NCBI RefSeq assembly: GCF_021532275.1
Contig: NZ_JACBOT010000024.1
Location: forward strand, 124,001-188,000
DNA from: Brevibacterium sp. UCMA 11754
Lineage (GTDB): Bacteria; Actinomycetota; Actinomycetes; Actinomycetales; Brevibacteriaceae
Direction: 5' to 3'
DNA: 64,000 nucleotides
Positions 55,325 through 64,000 of this stretch are shown piece after piece (positions within the stretch are counted from its first letter, which is position 1; every line of letters starts with the position of its first letter). The notes under the pieces are model-generated. The model searched no databases. It saw nothing but the letters and a program-made list of their open reading frames with translations, and was not told the DNA's origin. The position numbers and the translations under genes were made by a program.

Positions 55325-56080
55325 ATGGTTCAGAACAAACGAGGGAGGGGCCGTCCCCGCAATGAGGACGTCGCCAGCGAGATCGCGGCCGCCCGCAGCG
55401 ATGACGAGGACGTGTCGATTCCGGAAGGCTCCACCGGCGAGGGCGATTTCCGTCTGACCCCGCGACAGCGACTGGTCCTCGAGACCATCGAACGCGCAGT
55501 CGTCACCAACGGCTACCCGCCGAGCATGCGTGAGATCGGCAAAGCCGCCGGACTCGCCTCACTCTCCAGCGTGGCCCACCAACTCTCCCAGCTCGAACGT
55601 CTCGGCTATGTCCGCCGAGACCCGAAGCGCCCGCGTGCCATAGAAGTGGTCAATCCCTTCGAAGAGGAAGAGGCAGAGCGCGCCAAGTACGAGGAGCTGG
55701 CCAACAACACCGTTCAGGTTCCTGTCGTCGGTCGCATCGCCGCAGGCGGGCCCATTCTGGCCGAACAGGAGATCGACGACGTCTTCTCTCTGCCGACACA
55801 GGTCGTGGGCTCGGGTGACATGTTCCTGCTCAAGGTCGTCGGTGACTCGATGATCGACGCAGCCATCTGTCACGATGACTGGGTGGTCGTGCGCAAACAG
55901 CACACCGCCGACAACGGTCAGATCGTCGCGGCGCTGCTCGATGGCGAGGCGACCGTGAAGACCCTCAAGCGCAAGGCCGGGCAGCAGTGGCTGCTTCCCC
56001 ACAACAAGGACTACGAACCGATCGACGGCACCTATGCCCAGATCATGGGTCTCGTCGTCTCGGTCATTCGTCGCCTCTGA
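55325..56080 (+). CDS. lexA: SOS repressor LexA
   Basis: A 251-residue LexA. The N-terminal winged HTH is at about 43-105 ([41 protein letters not shown]). The C-terminal S24 domain has the self-cleavage bond Ala140-Gly141 in GRIAAGGP, the catalytic Ser175 in GDSMIDA and Lys212 in ATVKTLKR. Residues 1-40 are a basic then acidic extension typical of actinobacterial LexA. It represses DNA-damage genes until RecA-stimulated cleavage. AAGGGGA precedes the ATG. dinG, converging from the other side, and the divergent LysM gene are natural SOS partners. Confidence 0.97.
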   Translation: MVQNKRGRGRPRNEDVASEIAAARSDDEDVSIPEGSTGEGDFRLTPRQRLVLETIERAVVTNGYPPSMREIGKAAGLASLSSVAHQLSQLERLGYVRRDPKRPRAIEVVNPFEEEEAERAKYEELANNTVQVPVVGRIAAGGPILAEQEIDDVFSLPTQVVGSGDMFLLKVVGDSMIDAAICHDDWVVVRKQHTADNGQIVAALLDGEATVKTLKRKAGQQWLLPHNKDYEPIDGTYAQIMGLVVSVIRRL

Positions 56081-56134
56081 CATAACCGCCAGGGCCCGAG
56101 GATCCTCAGGTCTTTTGACCGCTGAAGTTCCAAC

Positions 56135-56172
56135 GCACTGTGCCCCGTCCGATGTCGGACGGGGCACAGTGC
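56135..56172. terminator. Bidirectional hairpin between lexA and dinG
   Basis: GCACTGTGCCCCGTCCGA pairs perfectly with its complement across a two-base centre (18 bp). It lies between convergent genes and the right arm is the first unit of the 20-bp tandem repeat. No T-run follows directly, so termination is probable but not certain. Confidence 0.6.
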
Positions 56173-56232
56173 TGTCTGATAGAGCCGAGTGCTGTTAGAC
56201 GGAGCCAAGTACTGTCGGACGGGGCACAGTGC
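56153..56232. repeat. Four tandem copies of a 20-bp unit
   Basis: Units begin at 56153, 56173, 56193 and 56213. The first and fourth are identical (TGTCGGACGGGGCACAGTGC); the two middle ones differ from them at several positions. An inverted copy of the unit lies immediately upstream at 56135-56152. It fills most of the lexA-dinG intergenic region. Confidence 0.9.
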
Positions 56233-56246
56233 GTGTCAGACTCCGG

Positions 56247-58214
56247 TCATTTCTCCGTTGCTGCCAGACGTTTTAGGCTGCTCTTCACGAGTGCCGAATC
56301 CGTCGTCGGCCACATCGTCGGCATCGAGTTCACCAGATAGCCGCCGTACCGAGCCGAGCGCAGGCGCGAATCAAGGACCGCGACAACTCCCCTGTCCGAG
56401 GTCGACCGGATCAGGCGGCCCGCGCCCTGTGCCAGGCGCAGTGCGGCATGAGTGGCGCTGACGGCCATGAAGCCGTTGACTCCCCGATCGTCGGCGTCTC
56501 TCGACCTTGCCTGCATCAATGGGTCATCGGGCCGGGGGAACGGAAGCCTGTCGATGATGACGAGACGATTGGTCCGGCCCGGTACGTCCACTCCCTGCCA
56601 CAGTGACATGGTGCCGAACAGGCAGGCCTGGTCATCTGCGGTGAACTGAGAGACGAGAGACGGCAGTCCGTCGTCGCCCTGGAGAAGGATCGGAAGGTCC
56701 GATTTCGCCCTCAGGTGTTCGGCTGCGGCATTCGCAGCCGCGCGTGAGGAGAACAGCCCCAGCGCACCGCCCTTCGATGCGGTGACCAGTGCCTCAAGCT
56801 CATCAAGCGCCTGTTCGCTCAGGCCGCTGCGCCCCGGGCGCGGCAGGTGTGCTGCGACGTAGAGGATGCTCTGCTTGCCATAGTCGAACGGTGATCCCAC
56901 ATCGAGGCTGTCCCATTTGGGTGCGTCGGGACCGAACAGTCCCAGCGACGCTGCGACCGCGTCGAAGTTGCCACCCAGTGACAGAGTCGCCGAGGTGGCC
57001 ACCACCGTTGACTCTTCGAAGATCCCTGACCGCATGGTGCCGGCAACACTCAACGGCGCGACCACGAGGTTTGTGGTCTCGCGCTCGCGGAAGGTGCTTC
57101 GAGACAGCCACACGACGTCGTTCTTGCCCGGGGAGCAGAAGCGCTCGGCGAGTTCGAAGATCTCCTGACAGCGGGCCTTGGCCATCTGACGACCGGCGTC
57201 GGAGTCTTCGGTCTTGCCGCCGATGTCGTTGATGATCTGGCGAGCGGAGTCACGAATCTGGGCCAGCGCGAGGGACAGCGCCTCGTTCATGTTCATGATC
57301 AGTCCCTCGCCGACACCGCTCTGGGCTCGTTCGAGTGCCGCAGCCGCTGAATCGAGCAGCGCCACGACGCCGTCCTGAACGATGGTGTGCTTGCGCACAG
57401 AGCTTGTGGCCGCCGCGAGCATGCTGGTGTTGATCTGACCCGACAGGGCGTTCGTGACCCTGTCCTTGAGCTCATGGGCCTCGTCGATGATGATGACGTC
57501 GTGCTCGGGCAGCACCGTGTTCTCGCCGAAGGCGTCGATGGCCAGCAGCGCATGGTTGGTCACGACGATGTCGGCCTCGGCCGCGTTGTTGCGGGCCAGC
57601 TCTGCGAAGCATTCCGTGTACAGCGGGCAGTTCGACCCGAGGCAGTCGAAGGCGTTGACAGAGACCTCTGACCACGCCCTGTCGCTGACTCCCGGCAGCA
57701 GATCGTCGCGATCTCCGGTGTCCGTGGTCTTCTCCCATGTCCGAATCCGCTGGATCTCCTCGCCCAGGCCCGACCGGTCGCTCTGCTTTCGTCCGGCCTC
57801 CGCATCGGCACCGAGGTCGAAGAGCATTCCCTCGCCCTCATCGGGATATCCGCCGGAGAGTTTGTGTTTGCAGACATAGTTGCGTCGGCCCTTGAGCAGG
57901 GCGGCCCTCGGCAACGGGTCGAGGGTCTTCTTGACTGCCTTGAACAGTCGCGGCAGATCCCTGTGGATGATCTGTGTCTGCAGGGCCAAGGTGGCCGTGG
58001 ACACGATGACGCGCTTGCCCGTCCGACTGGAGTACTCGGCCGCGGGCACCAGGTACGCCAAAGATTTTCCTGTGCCCGTGCCGGCCTGAACCAAGAGGTG
58101 GATGCCCTTGTCCACCGACGAGGCGACCGCCTCGGCCATCGCTGTCTGACCTTTCCTGGTCGAGCCGCCGATGGCCCCTACGGCGGACTCGAGCAGATCT
58201 TCGACGGTGCTCAC
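56247..58214 (-). CDS. dinG: DinG-like ATP-dependent DNA helicase
   Basis: A 655-residue XPD/DinG-type superfamily 2 helicase. Walker A AGTGTGKS is at 44-51 and the DEAH box at 244-247. Four cysteines that can hold an iron-sulfur cluster are C115 (NYVCKHK), C191, C196 and C202 (CLGSNCPLYTEC). The C-terminal half has SATLSLGG, LFGTMSLWQGVDVPG and the QGAGRLIRS motif VI. DinG unwinds D-loops and R-loops and is SOS-induced in E. coli. The GTG start at 58214 overlaps the hflX stop by four bases. Confidence 0.93.
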   Translation of the reverse strand: MSTVEDLLESAVGAIGGSTRKGQTAMAEAVASSVDKGIHLLVQAGTGTGKSLAYLVPAAEYSSRTGKRVIVSTATLALQTQIIHRDLPRLFKAVKKTLDPLPRAALLKGRRNYVCKHKLSGGYPDEGEGMLFDLGADAEAGRKQSDRSGLGEEIQRIRTWEKTTDTGDRDDLLPGVSDRAWSEVSVNAFDCLGSNCPLYTECFAELARNNAAEADIVVTNHALLAIDAFGENTVLPEHDVIIIDEAHELKDRVTNALSGQINTSMLAAATSSVRKHTIVQDGVVALLDSAAAALERAQSGVGEGLIMNMNEALSLALAQIRDSARQIINDIGGKTEDSDAGRQMAKARCQEIFELAERFCSPGKNDVVWLSRSTFRERETTNLVVAPLSVAGTMRSGIFEESTVVATSATLSLGGNFDAVAASLGLFGPDAPKWDSLDVGSPFDYGKQSILYVAAHLPRPGRSGLSEQALDELEALVTASKGGALGLFSSRAAANAAAEHLRAKSDLPILLQGDDGLPSLVSQFTADDQACLFGTMSLWQGVDVPGRTNRLVIIDRLPFPRPDDPLMQARSRDADDRGVNGFMAVSATHAALRLAQGAGRLIRSTSDRGVVAVLDSRLRSARYGGYLVNSMPTMWPTTDSALVKSSLKRLAATEK

Positions 58215-59686
58215 TCGCCGATGACCAGGTCCGGACGTCGGAAGTCGGCGAGTTCCGCGGCCAGCTCTGCCGGAACCTTCGCCTGCATGGCGGTTCCCTC
58301 GGCACCGTGCTCCTCATGCTCGACCGTGCCCAGGGCATAGATCTTCGACACGAGATCGCCCCGTTCATAGGGAACGAGCACTGTGACGTCGATGTTCGGC
58401 GAGGGCAGCATCGCCTCGATCGTTTCGACGAGCTCAGCGATTCCTTCTGTGGTCACAGCGGAGACGAATCGCGCTTCCGGGTACTCGGCGTGGAGTCCTG
58501 TCACCACTGCTTCATCGGCGATGTCGGCCTTGTTGAAGACGAGGAGTTCGGGAATGTCTCCCGTGTCGACGTCTTTCAGCACTTCCCGGACGGCGTGAAT
58601 CTGTCCGTGCGGATCGGGGTGCGAGGCATCAACGATGTGCAGAAGCAGATCCGAATCCGAGGCCTCCTCCAATGTCGACCGGAAGGCTTCGACCAATTGG
58701 TGCGGAAGGTTCCGGACGAAACCGACGGTGTCTGTGTAGGTGAAGGTGATGCCGTCAGCGGTGCGGGACTGTCTGACGGTCGGATCCAGGGTCGCGAAGA
58801 GCGCATTCTGGACCATCACCTCGGCGTCGGTGAGCTGGTTGAGCAGTGAGGACTTGCCGGCGTTGGTGTAGCCGACGATTGCCACCGAGGGGATGTGATT
58901 GCGGGCGCGGTTCTTCCGCTTCGTGTCCCTCGACGGGGCCATCCCGGTGATCTGTCGGCGCAGCTTGGACATTCTGGCCCTGATCCGACGACGGTCGAGT
59001 TCGATCTTCGTCTCACCGGGACCGCGCGAACCGATTCCGGCACCGCCGGCAACTCGGCCACCCGCCTGTCGGGACAGTGATTCGCCCCAACCGCGCAGGC
59101 GCGGCAGGAGGTATTCGAGCTGAGCCAGTTCGACCTGGGCCTTGCCCTCTCGGGACTTCGCGTGCTGAGCGAAGATGTCGAGGATGAGAGCAACACGATC
59201 GACGACCTTGACCTTGATGACGTCTTCGAGTCCGCGTCGTTGGCTGGGCGCGAGTTCGGAGTCGATGATCACGGTGTCAGCACCCACGGAGGCAACGATC
59301 TCGGCCAGTTCGGCCGCCTTGCCCTTGCCGAGGTAGGTGCCGGGGTCCGGGGTCTCACGTCTCTGGATGATCGCGTCGAGGACCTCTGATCCTGCGGTCT
59401 CTGCGAGGGCGGCGAGCTCCCTGATCGAGTTCTCGGCATCGGCCTGCGTCGTATTCCACAGTCCTGCGAGGACGACCTTCTCCAGGCGGACCTGACGGTA
59501 TTCGACCTCAGTGATGTCTTCGAGTTCGGTGGATAGGCCAGCGACTCGTTTGAGTGCGGCCCTCTCAGCCAGATCGAACTGCGAGGCATCGTCGACGTTT
59601 GATTCGTTAGTGCCCAGCGCCTGGGCGCCTCGTGCGAGAACGCGGTCGAGCATCGCGTCCCGACGTTCTTTGTCAGTGGACGTCAT
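58211..59686 (-). CDS. hflX: Ribosome-associated GTPase HflX
   Basis: A 491-residue HflX. The N-terminal HflX domain includes ETPDPGTYLGKGKAAEL, and the glycine-rich GGRVAGGAGIGSRGPGETKIE leads to the coiled coil. GTPase motifs: G1 GYTNAGKS at 272-279, G3 DTVGF at 319-323, G4 NKAD at 385-388. HflX splits stalled 70S ribosomes and, in mycobacteria, affects macrolide tolerance. AAGGA lies five bases before the ATG. Confidence 0.96.
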   Translation of the reverse strand: MTSTDKERRDAMLDRVLARGAQALGTNESNVDDASQFDLAERAALKRVAGLSTELEDITEVEYRQVRLEKVVLAGLWNTTQADAENSIRELAALAETAGSEVLDAIIQRRETPDPGTYLGKGKAAELAEIVASVGADTVIIDSELAPSQRRGLEDVIKVKVVDRVALILDIFAQHAKSREGKAQVELAQLEYLLPRLRGWGESLSRQAGGRVAGGAGIGSRGPGETKIELDRRRIRARMSKLRRQITGMAPSRDTKRKNRARNHIPSVAIVGYTNAGKSSLLNQLTDAEVMVQNALFATLDPTVRQSRTADGITFTYTDTVGFVRNLPHQLVEAFRSTLEEASDSDLLLHIVDASHPDPHGQIHAVREVLKDVDTGDIPELLVFNKADIADEAVVTGLHAEYPEARFVSAVTTEGIAELVETIEAMLPSPNIDVTVLVPYERGDLVSKIYALGTVEHEEHGAEGTAMQAKVPAELAAELADFRRPDLVIGE

Positions 59687-59796
59687 TCATTCCTTTGTTC
59701 GCTTCCACTCTCTGCGGCACTGCTGCCGCGCGGAGAGTTTCCTCTCGGATCAGAGAGGTGTCCATCAATTCTCCCACAGCCGTCTAGACTGTAACG

Positions 59797-60411
59797 GTGT
59801 CAGAGCACTATTTCACCGAATCGCCCAGCAGCGAGGCCAAAACACGCGAGCTCACACTCGACCTCGCGGGCCGTGAAGTCACGGTCGAGACCGTCTCGGG
59901 GACCTTCTCCCCCACCCGCTTGGACCTGGGAACCGCGGTTCTGCTGCGACATCTGCCGGTGCCAGAACCGGGTGACATCCTCGATCTGGGATGCGGCTGG
60001 GGCCCCATTTCCTTGGACGCGGCGCTGAGTGCCAAGGACGCCGAGGTCGATGTCCGGGTGTGGGCACTCGACGTCAATTCCCGATCCCTTGAAGCCACTT
60101 CCAAAAACGCGAAGCGTCTTGGGCTGAAGTCGGTCCGTCCCGTCACCGCCGAAGAGGTCCCATCCGACCTGCAGTTCAGTGCGATCCGTTCGAATCCGCC
60201 GATCAGGGTTGGCAAGGAGGCTCTGCATGAGCTGCTGACCACCTGGCTGCCGCGGCTGGCTCCCGGTGGGCGTGCCGATCTCGTCGTGTCCAAGAACCTC
60301 GGTGCGGACTCGCTCCAGAAGTGGCTCATCGAGACTCTGGGAAGTGGATTCAGCGTCGTTCGCACCGGATCATCGAAGGGTTACCGGGTCCTCACCGTCG
60401 ATCGCGACTGA
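59797..60411 (+). CDS. Class I SAM methyltransferase, RsmC/RlmG-like small domain
   Basis: A 204-residue methyltransferase with SAM motif DILDLGCGWGPISLDAA at about 61-77, acidic ALDVNSRSLEAT, and the catalytic N6/N2-guanine type motif SNPPIRVGK near residue 131. It matches the C-terminal MTS domain of RsmC (16S rRNA guanine N2-methylation) but lacks the N-terminal half, as is usual in actinobacteria. The exact RNA site is not predictable. Start is GTG 59797. It is divergent from hflX. Confidence 0.88.
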   Translation: MSEHYFTESPSSEAKTRELTLDLAGREVTVETVSGTFSPTRLDLGTAVLLRHLPVPEPGDILDLGCGWGPISLDAALSAKDAEVDVRVWALDVNSRSLEATSKNAKRLGLKSVRPVTAEEVPSDLQFSAIRSNPPIRVGKEALHELLTTWLPRLAPGGRADLVVSKNLGADSLQKWLIETLGSGFSVVRTGSSKGYRVLTVDRD

Positions 60412-60459
60412 TGGCCGCGTCGGTGTGGCCAGCTGGAGTTCATCGGCGGCTGGCGCGTG

Positions 60460-61482
60460 TCAGCTGATTGTGCCGCTGGCGACCAGGACTGCCGGACCGG
60501 AGAGGGTGACGCTGCCGCGTGTACCATCCTCATTCGGGGTGATGCCGATGCGCAGCTGGCCCCCGGGAACATCCACCCGCCATTGCAGAGGCGATGCTGG
60601 ACCTGCCCAGTGGTGCGCGGCGATGGCAGCAGCACAGGCTCCTGTGCCGCAGGATCGAGTCTCGCCGACTCCGCGTTCGAACACCCTCATGCGCAGTGCG
60701 CCCTCTCCCCCTGCCACATCGCTGCGCGCGGGTTCCATCACGATGTATTCGATGTTCGACCCCTGTGGCGGTACCGGGTCGAGGACGGGTGCGTCCCGCA
60801 GCTCAGCGCTTTCGAGCTCAGCCGACTCCGCGAGTGCGACCACGGTGTGAGGGTTTCCTGTCTCGACCCGCATGCCGGGGCGGGGTACTTCGATGCCGGA
60901 CGTCGAAACCAGAACGTCATCGCTGTCGTCGAGAGACCACTCGCCCATGTCGATCATGTACCAGGCGTCGCCTGCGGAGCCGGGCAACGTCCGCGCTGAC
61001 GGGGCTGACGGGGCTGACGGGGCTGACGGCGCTGTCGCGATGGAGTCTCCGGCCTGCTTGCCCAATGCCGGGTTGAGGACAGTGCGCACAGTCTTGATGC
61101 CATCACGCGTGCCGACGAGGATCTCTCTGGCGTCAGCCGCAACTCGTCCGGTCGTCACGAGCACGTGGGCGAAGACCCGCACTCCGTTGCCGCACATCTC
61201 GGAGAGGCTGCCGTCGTGGTTGTAGTAGTCCATGAACCATTCGGCTCCGGCCTCGGCCTGTTCCTGGGCACCGGGAATCCCGCTGCTTGCGGAGCGGACG
61301 ATGCGGATGACCCCGTCGCTGCCCAGTCCCGACCGACGATCGGCCAGGAGCGCGATCGTCTCCGGATGCATCTCCAGATCGCTGTCATCGTCGGCCAAGA
61401 GGACGAAGTCGTTCTGTGTGCCGTGCCCCTTGATGAAGACGGTGTCTGCGATGTCGGCGAATGGTGACTGGGAGGAACTCAT
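60460..61482 (-). CDS. dapF: Diaminopimelate epimerase
   Basis: A 340-residue DapF. The two catalytic cysteines are C97 in SEMCGNGVR and C278 in GETRSCGTGACA. It interconverts LL- and meso-diaminopimelate for lysine and peptidoglycan. At about 151-164 it carries a TAPSAPSAPSAPSA insertion, coded by a 9-bp tandem repeat (60995-61030), that makes it longer than the usual 280-290 residues. Good start: AGGATGA ahead of the ATG at 61482. Gene order miaB-unknown-miaA-dapF is typical of actinobacteria. Confidence 0.96.
   Translation of the reverse strand: MSSSQSPFADIADTVFIKGHGTQNDFVLLADDDSDLEMHPETIALLADRRSGLGSDGVIRIVRSASSGIPGAQEQAEAGAEWFMDYYNHDGSLSEMCGNGVRVFAHVLVTTGRVAADAREILVGTRDGIKTVRTVLNPALGKQAGDSIATAPSAPSAPSAPSARTLPGSAGDAWYMIDMGEWSLDDSDDVLVSTSGIEVPRPGMRVETGNPHTVVALAESAELESAELRDAPVLDPVPPQGSNIEYIVMEPARSDVAGGEGALRMRVFERGVGETRSCGTGACAAAIAAHHWAGPASPLQWRVDVPGGQLRIGITPNEDGTRGSVTLSGPAVLVASGTIS
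60995..61030. repeat. 9-bp tandem repeat inside dapF
   Basis: Four consecutive 9-bp units, GCTGACGGG three times and GCTGACGGC once, encode the SAP-rich loop of DapF on the minus strand. In-frame unit changes would alter loop length without breaking the gene. Confidence 0.9.
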
Positions 61483-61528
61483 GGTCTCATCCTATCGGTG
61501 ACAGACCCGCACGTGGCACAGTATGCAT

Positions 61529-62485
61529 TCACCTCTCGGGATCTGCCGTGTCTGCGATGGTCGCTGTCGTGTCTGCAAGGACTTCGAGGGCCTTGGCCGC
61601 ATTGGCCCCATGGTCACCGGCAGTCGCGTCGATCCAAGCGATGCGCGGGTCTCTGCGAAACCACGTGTCCTGTCGGCGGGCGAACTGCCGAGTCCTGATC
61701 GTCGTCTGCTCTTGGGCGGCGTCTTTGTCGAGTTCGCCGGCCAGATACTGCTGGATCTGTGCATATCCGATGGCACGGGACGCGGTCCTGCCTTCGGCCA
61801 GACCGCAATCGAGGAGATTGCGCACCTCATCGACCCATCCCTGCTCCCACATGGTTCCCACCCGGGTCGCAATCCTTGCGTGCAGCGTCGTGCGCTCGAC
61901 GCTCAGTCCCAGATGGAGAGTCGGCTCGATAGCCTGGTAGTCGGGTAGCTGAGCGCTGAAGGGGCGTCCGGTCAGCTCGATCACTTCGAGGGCGCGCACG
62001 ATGCGTCGGGAGTCGTTGGGGGTGATCTTCGCAGCCGCGGCCGGGTCGACCTCCTGCAGATGCCGGTGCCTGCCCCAACGATCGGCTTCGACCTCCGATT
62101 CGATCCGCGCCCGCACCTCGGCGTCGGTGCCGGGAAACTCCATCAGATCGGTCGCTGCACGCGCGTACAGTCCTGACCCGCCCACAAGGATGGGCCGTTT
62201 CCCCCTGGCACGAATGTCGGCGATGGCCTCACGCGCCTGTCGTTGAAATGTCTGCACATTCGCTTCTTCACGAACGTCGAGGATGTCGATGAGGTGGTGG
62301 GCAATCCCGCGACGCTGTCCGACCGGGAGTTTGGCGGTGCCGATGTCCATCCCCCGATAGAACTGCATGGAATCCGTGTTGACGATCTCCCCGCCGAGGT
62401 GCTCGGCTAGGTTGAGAGCGAGATCTGATTTGCCTGTGGCTGTGGCTCCGGCAATCGTGATGGTCGGCTGGTCGACTGTACTCAA
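61529..62485 (-). CDS. miaA: tRNA dimethylallyltransferase
   Basis: A 318-residue MiaA. P-loop GATATGKS at 13-20, then NTDSMQFYRGMDIGTAKLP, LVGGSGLYARA and NDSRRIVRALEVIELTG. It adds the dimethylallyl group to A37 of tRNAs reading UNN codons, the step before MiaB. The start is TTG 62485; no closer ATG or GTG in frame fits the family N-terminus. It follows the unknown gene by 12 bases. Confidence 0.96.
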   Translation of the reverse strand: MSTVDQPTITIAGATATGKSDLALNLAEHLGGEIVNTDSMQFYRGMDIGTAKLPVGQRRGIAHHLIDILDVREEANVQTFQRQAREAIADIRARGKRPILVGGSGLYARAATDLMEFPGTDAEVRARIESEVEADRWGRHRHLQEVDPAAAAKITPNDSRRIVRALEVIELTGRPFSAQLPDYQAIEPTLHLGLSVERTTLHARIATRVGTMWEQGWVDEVRNLLDCGLAEGRTASRAIGYAQIQQYLAGELDKDAAQEQTTIRTRQFARRQDTWFRRDPRIAWIDATAGDHGANAAKALEVLADTTATIADTADPER

Positions 62486-62497
62486 CGCTGGCTCATT

Positions 62498-63151
62498 TCA
62501 GTACGTCCCGGTCCCGCACAGCGAACGAACCTCGTGGACGCGCTCGTCGAACACGGTGGTGAACGAATAGTTGCGACCTCCATGAGCTCGCATGTGCACA
62601 ACGGCGGCATCGAGGAGGTCGAGATCGGCGTGGACGTCGGCTGCCGCAGCGATCGCAGCAGAGACCGCCCCGATATCTCCGTCTTGGAGTGAGCGAACGA
62701 TCCTGTCGTCGGCCTCCGCCGCCAGGGGCACGGGGGCCAATGGGGCGTTGTACGAGGCTGCGGCGGACAGGTCGATGGGAACCAGCAGGTCGTCGCTGCT
62801 GCCCAGCGGGCCGATTCGAACCCCGGAGGCGTGGGCGTGGAGGAGCGCCACGGCGATGGCAGGATGCGCGGATTCGCAGTCTGCACGGTTGGCAGGGCTG
62901 AGTTCGGACACAGCCTGAACCCAGTCCTCGCCTTCGAGCAGCTCATTCGTACGGGTGTCGATGCCTCGATCGATCCCCAGTCCCCCGAGGCCGGCCAAGG
63001 GTGGCAGGCCACTTATCGGCAGTGCCCACGACGCCTTGGTCAGCAGAGCGGACTCGATCGACGTTCGCAGCGCCACAGCTGTGGCGGTCTCTGCCAGGTC
63101 CACGCCGGCCAGGAGAATCGGGGCCGCCGGGATGATCGCAAAGGAGCGCAT
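62498..63151 (-). CDS. Conserved protein between miaB and miaA, extradiol-dioxygenase-like
   Basis: A 217-residue soluble protein starting RSFAIIPAAPILLAGVDLAE, with an Ala/Leu-rich body and a C-terminal RAHGGRNYSFTTVFDERVHEV. Actinobacteria commonly carry a gene of this kind between miaB and miaA; some annotations relate it to class III extradiol dioxygenases, but I see no convincing metal-binding residues. Function unknown. The start at 63151 is two bases or less from the miaB stop, so it is in the same operon. Confidence 0.75.
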   Translation of the reverse strand: MRSFAIIPAAPILLAGVDLAETATAVALRTSIESALLTKASWALPISGLPPLAGLGGLGIDRGIDTRTNELLEGEDWVQAVSELSPANRADCESAHPAIAVALLHAHASGVRIGPLGSSDDLLVPIDLSAAASYNAPLAPVPLAAEADDRIVRSLQDGDIGAVSAAIAAAADVHADLDLLDAAVVHMRAHGGRNYSFTTVFDERVHEVRSLCGTGTY

Positions 63152-63152
63152 C

Positions 63153-64000
63153 TCAGCTGCGCATGCGGATGGTCGGCATACCTAGGTTGGTTGATCCGCC
63201 ACTCGTCTGGCCCGGGGCCGGGGCTCCGCAGCTGTCCGCCTGGGCGCGGTCATAGGCATCGCCTGCTCGGGATGATCGCACACCGAAGCCCGAGTCGGCC
63301 AAGAGGAAGAAGGGTTTGGCATCTGTCACGGTAGCGGTGACGAAGTCACCGGGACGTGGCATGGACGCTCCTTCGGGGATTCCGACATGGACGAGTCGAT
63401 TGTCCGCGGATCGGCCGGTCAGTCGTGGTGAGTCATCATGGGGTCTGGTCGTGACGAGGACTTCGACCTCTCGACCGATCTGTGCCCTGTTCTCCTCCCA
63501 GGAGATCTCATCCTGGAGGGCCGTCAGTCGTTCGAAGCGTTCCTGCACGATGTGCTTGGGCACCTGATCGTCCATCGTGGCGGCGGGAGTGCCTGGTCGG
63601 ATGGAGTACTGGAAGGTGAACGCCTGCGAGAAGCGCGCACGGCGGACGATGTCCATGGTTCCCAGGAAGTCCTCTTCGGTCTCTCCGGGGAATCCGACGA
63701 TGATGTCGGTGGTGATCGCTGCGTGCGGGATCTTCTCGCGCACGGAATCCAGGATGCGCATGAATCTGCTGGTGCGGTAGGACCGGCGCATCGATTTCAG
63801 GATCGTGTCGGACCCGGACTGCAGAGGCATGTGGAGCTGCGGCATCACGGTCGGTGTCTCTGCCATGGCATCGATGACATCGTCTGAGAATGACGCAGGA
63901 TGTGGGCTGGTGAAACGCACCCGTTCGATGCCCTCCACATTGCCCACGGCGCGCAGCAGTTTCGCGAATGCGCCTTTGTCTCTGAATTCTGCGCCGTAGG
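63153..64000 (-). CDS. miaB: tRNA methylthiotransferase MiaB (partial)
   Basis: The 3' part of miaB; its start lies beyond the window. The visible part encodes the radical-SAM domain end ([56 protein letters not shown]) and the C-terminal TRAM domain ([30 protein letters not shown]). The iron-sulfur cluster cysteines lie in the missing N-terminal part. MiaB adds the methylthio group to i6A37 made by MiaA, encoded two genes downstream. Confidence 0.94.
   Translation of the reverse strand, partial: YGAEFRDKGAFAKLLRAVGNVEGIERVRFTSPHPASFSDDVIDAMAETPTVMPQLHMPLQSGSDTILKSMRRSYRTSRFMRILDSVREKIPHAAITTDIIVGFPGETEEDFLGTMDIVRRARFSQAFTFQYSIRPGTPAATMDDQVPKHIVQERFERLTALQDEISWEENRAQIGREVEVLVTTRPHDDSPRLTGRSADNRLVHVGIPEGASMPRPGDFVTATVTDAKPFFLLADSGFGVRSSRAGDAYDRAQADSCGAPAPGQTSGGSTNLGMPTIRMRS

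Noticed and set aside
56153-56232. Short CRISPR-like array
   Set aside because: The 20-bp units are directly adjacent with no spacers, and no cas genes are nearby.

Overview
The window comes from a high-GC Gram-positive bacterium. Actinobacterial hallmarks are a priA-type hisA in a hisC-hisB-hisH-priA run, a LysM gene divergent from lexA with a TCGAAC-type SOS box, infC-rpmI-rplT with a non-AUG infC start, a DUF1844 gene beside infC, and a miaB-miaA-dapF-hflX neighbourhood. A Brevibacterium-like member of the Micrococcales is my best guess; this is inference from gene content, with no database search behind it.

Layout. 1-4701 (minus): an oligopeptide-type ABC importer (binding lipoprotein, two permeases, two ATPases, the last cut by the window edge), divergent from an RpiR/SIS regulator (4922-5770). 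6042-9929 (plus): LacI regulator, GPH sugar symporter and a DUF2804 protein, a probable sugar-uptake unit of unknown substrate. 9984-13000 (minus): patatin-like lipase and an ABC1/UbiB kinase. 13138-16872: a LacI regulator divergent from a purine permease and adenosine deaminase, with a perfect 18-bp palindrome between them. A small relic of an ABC1-kinase gene follows. 17082-21604 (minus): LysR, dctQ, dctM and dctP form a TRAP transporter operon, divergent from an Asp/Glu racemase.

22534-26520 is a scarred accessory segment. It holds a decayed AT-rich gene with an in-frame amber codon, two directly repeated left ends of one ISL3-type element, an AraC/GlxA regulator divergent from a small monooxygenase, the 3' part of a tRNA beside a long hairpin, and an ISL3 transposase truncated exactly where pabC ends. 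26517-30710 (minus): SDR-pabAB-pabC, for the p-aminobenzoate branch of folate synthesis. 30890-34520 (minus): pheS-pheT. 34714-36369: an AlsS-type acetolactate synthase. 36430-38122: SdpI-like, pentapeptide-repeat and two small membrane proteins.

38315-41448 is a core block: TrmH-type methylase, rplT, rpmI, infC (AUC start and a leader attenuator) and a divergent DUF1844 gene. 41579-49978 looks like a cassette inserted between infC/DUF1844 and sseB: SWIM-SNF2 helicase, TetR plus NAD-binding epimerase with paired operators, AbgT transporter and M20 amidohydrolase. 50073-55090 (minus): LysM cell-division protein, hisC, hisB, an unknown membrane protein, hisH, priA and sseB, mostly overlapping or closely spaced. 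lexA (55325-56080) is divergent and converges on dinG-hflX (58214 and 59686, minus). The window ends with an RsmC-like methyltransferase, dapF, miaA, an unknown gene and miaB (cut by the edge).

Most of the window is ordinary chromosome. The most unusual parts are the IS/tRNA/pseudogene scar at 22.5-26.5 kb, the SOS-linked his operon, the infC leader with AUC start, several over-represented palindromes and short repeats, and the LacI-GPH-DUF2804 unit. I found no CRISPR array, prophage or clearly new multi-gene defence system.
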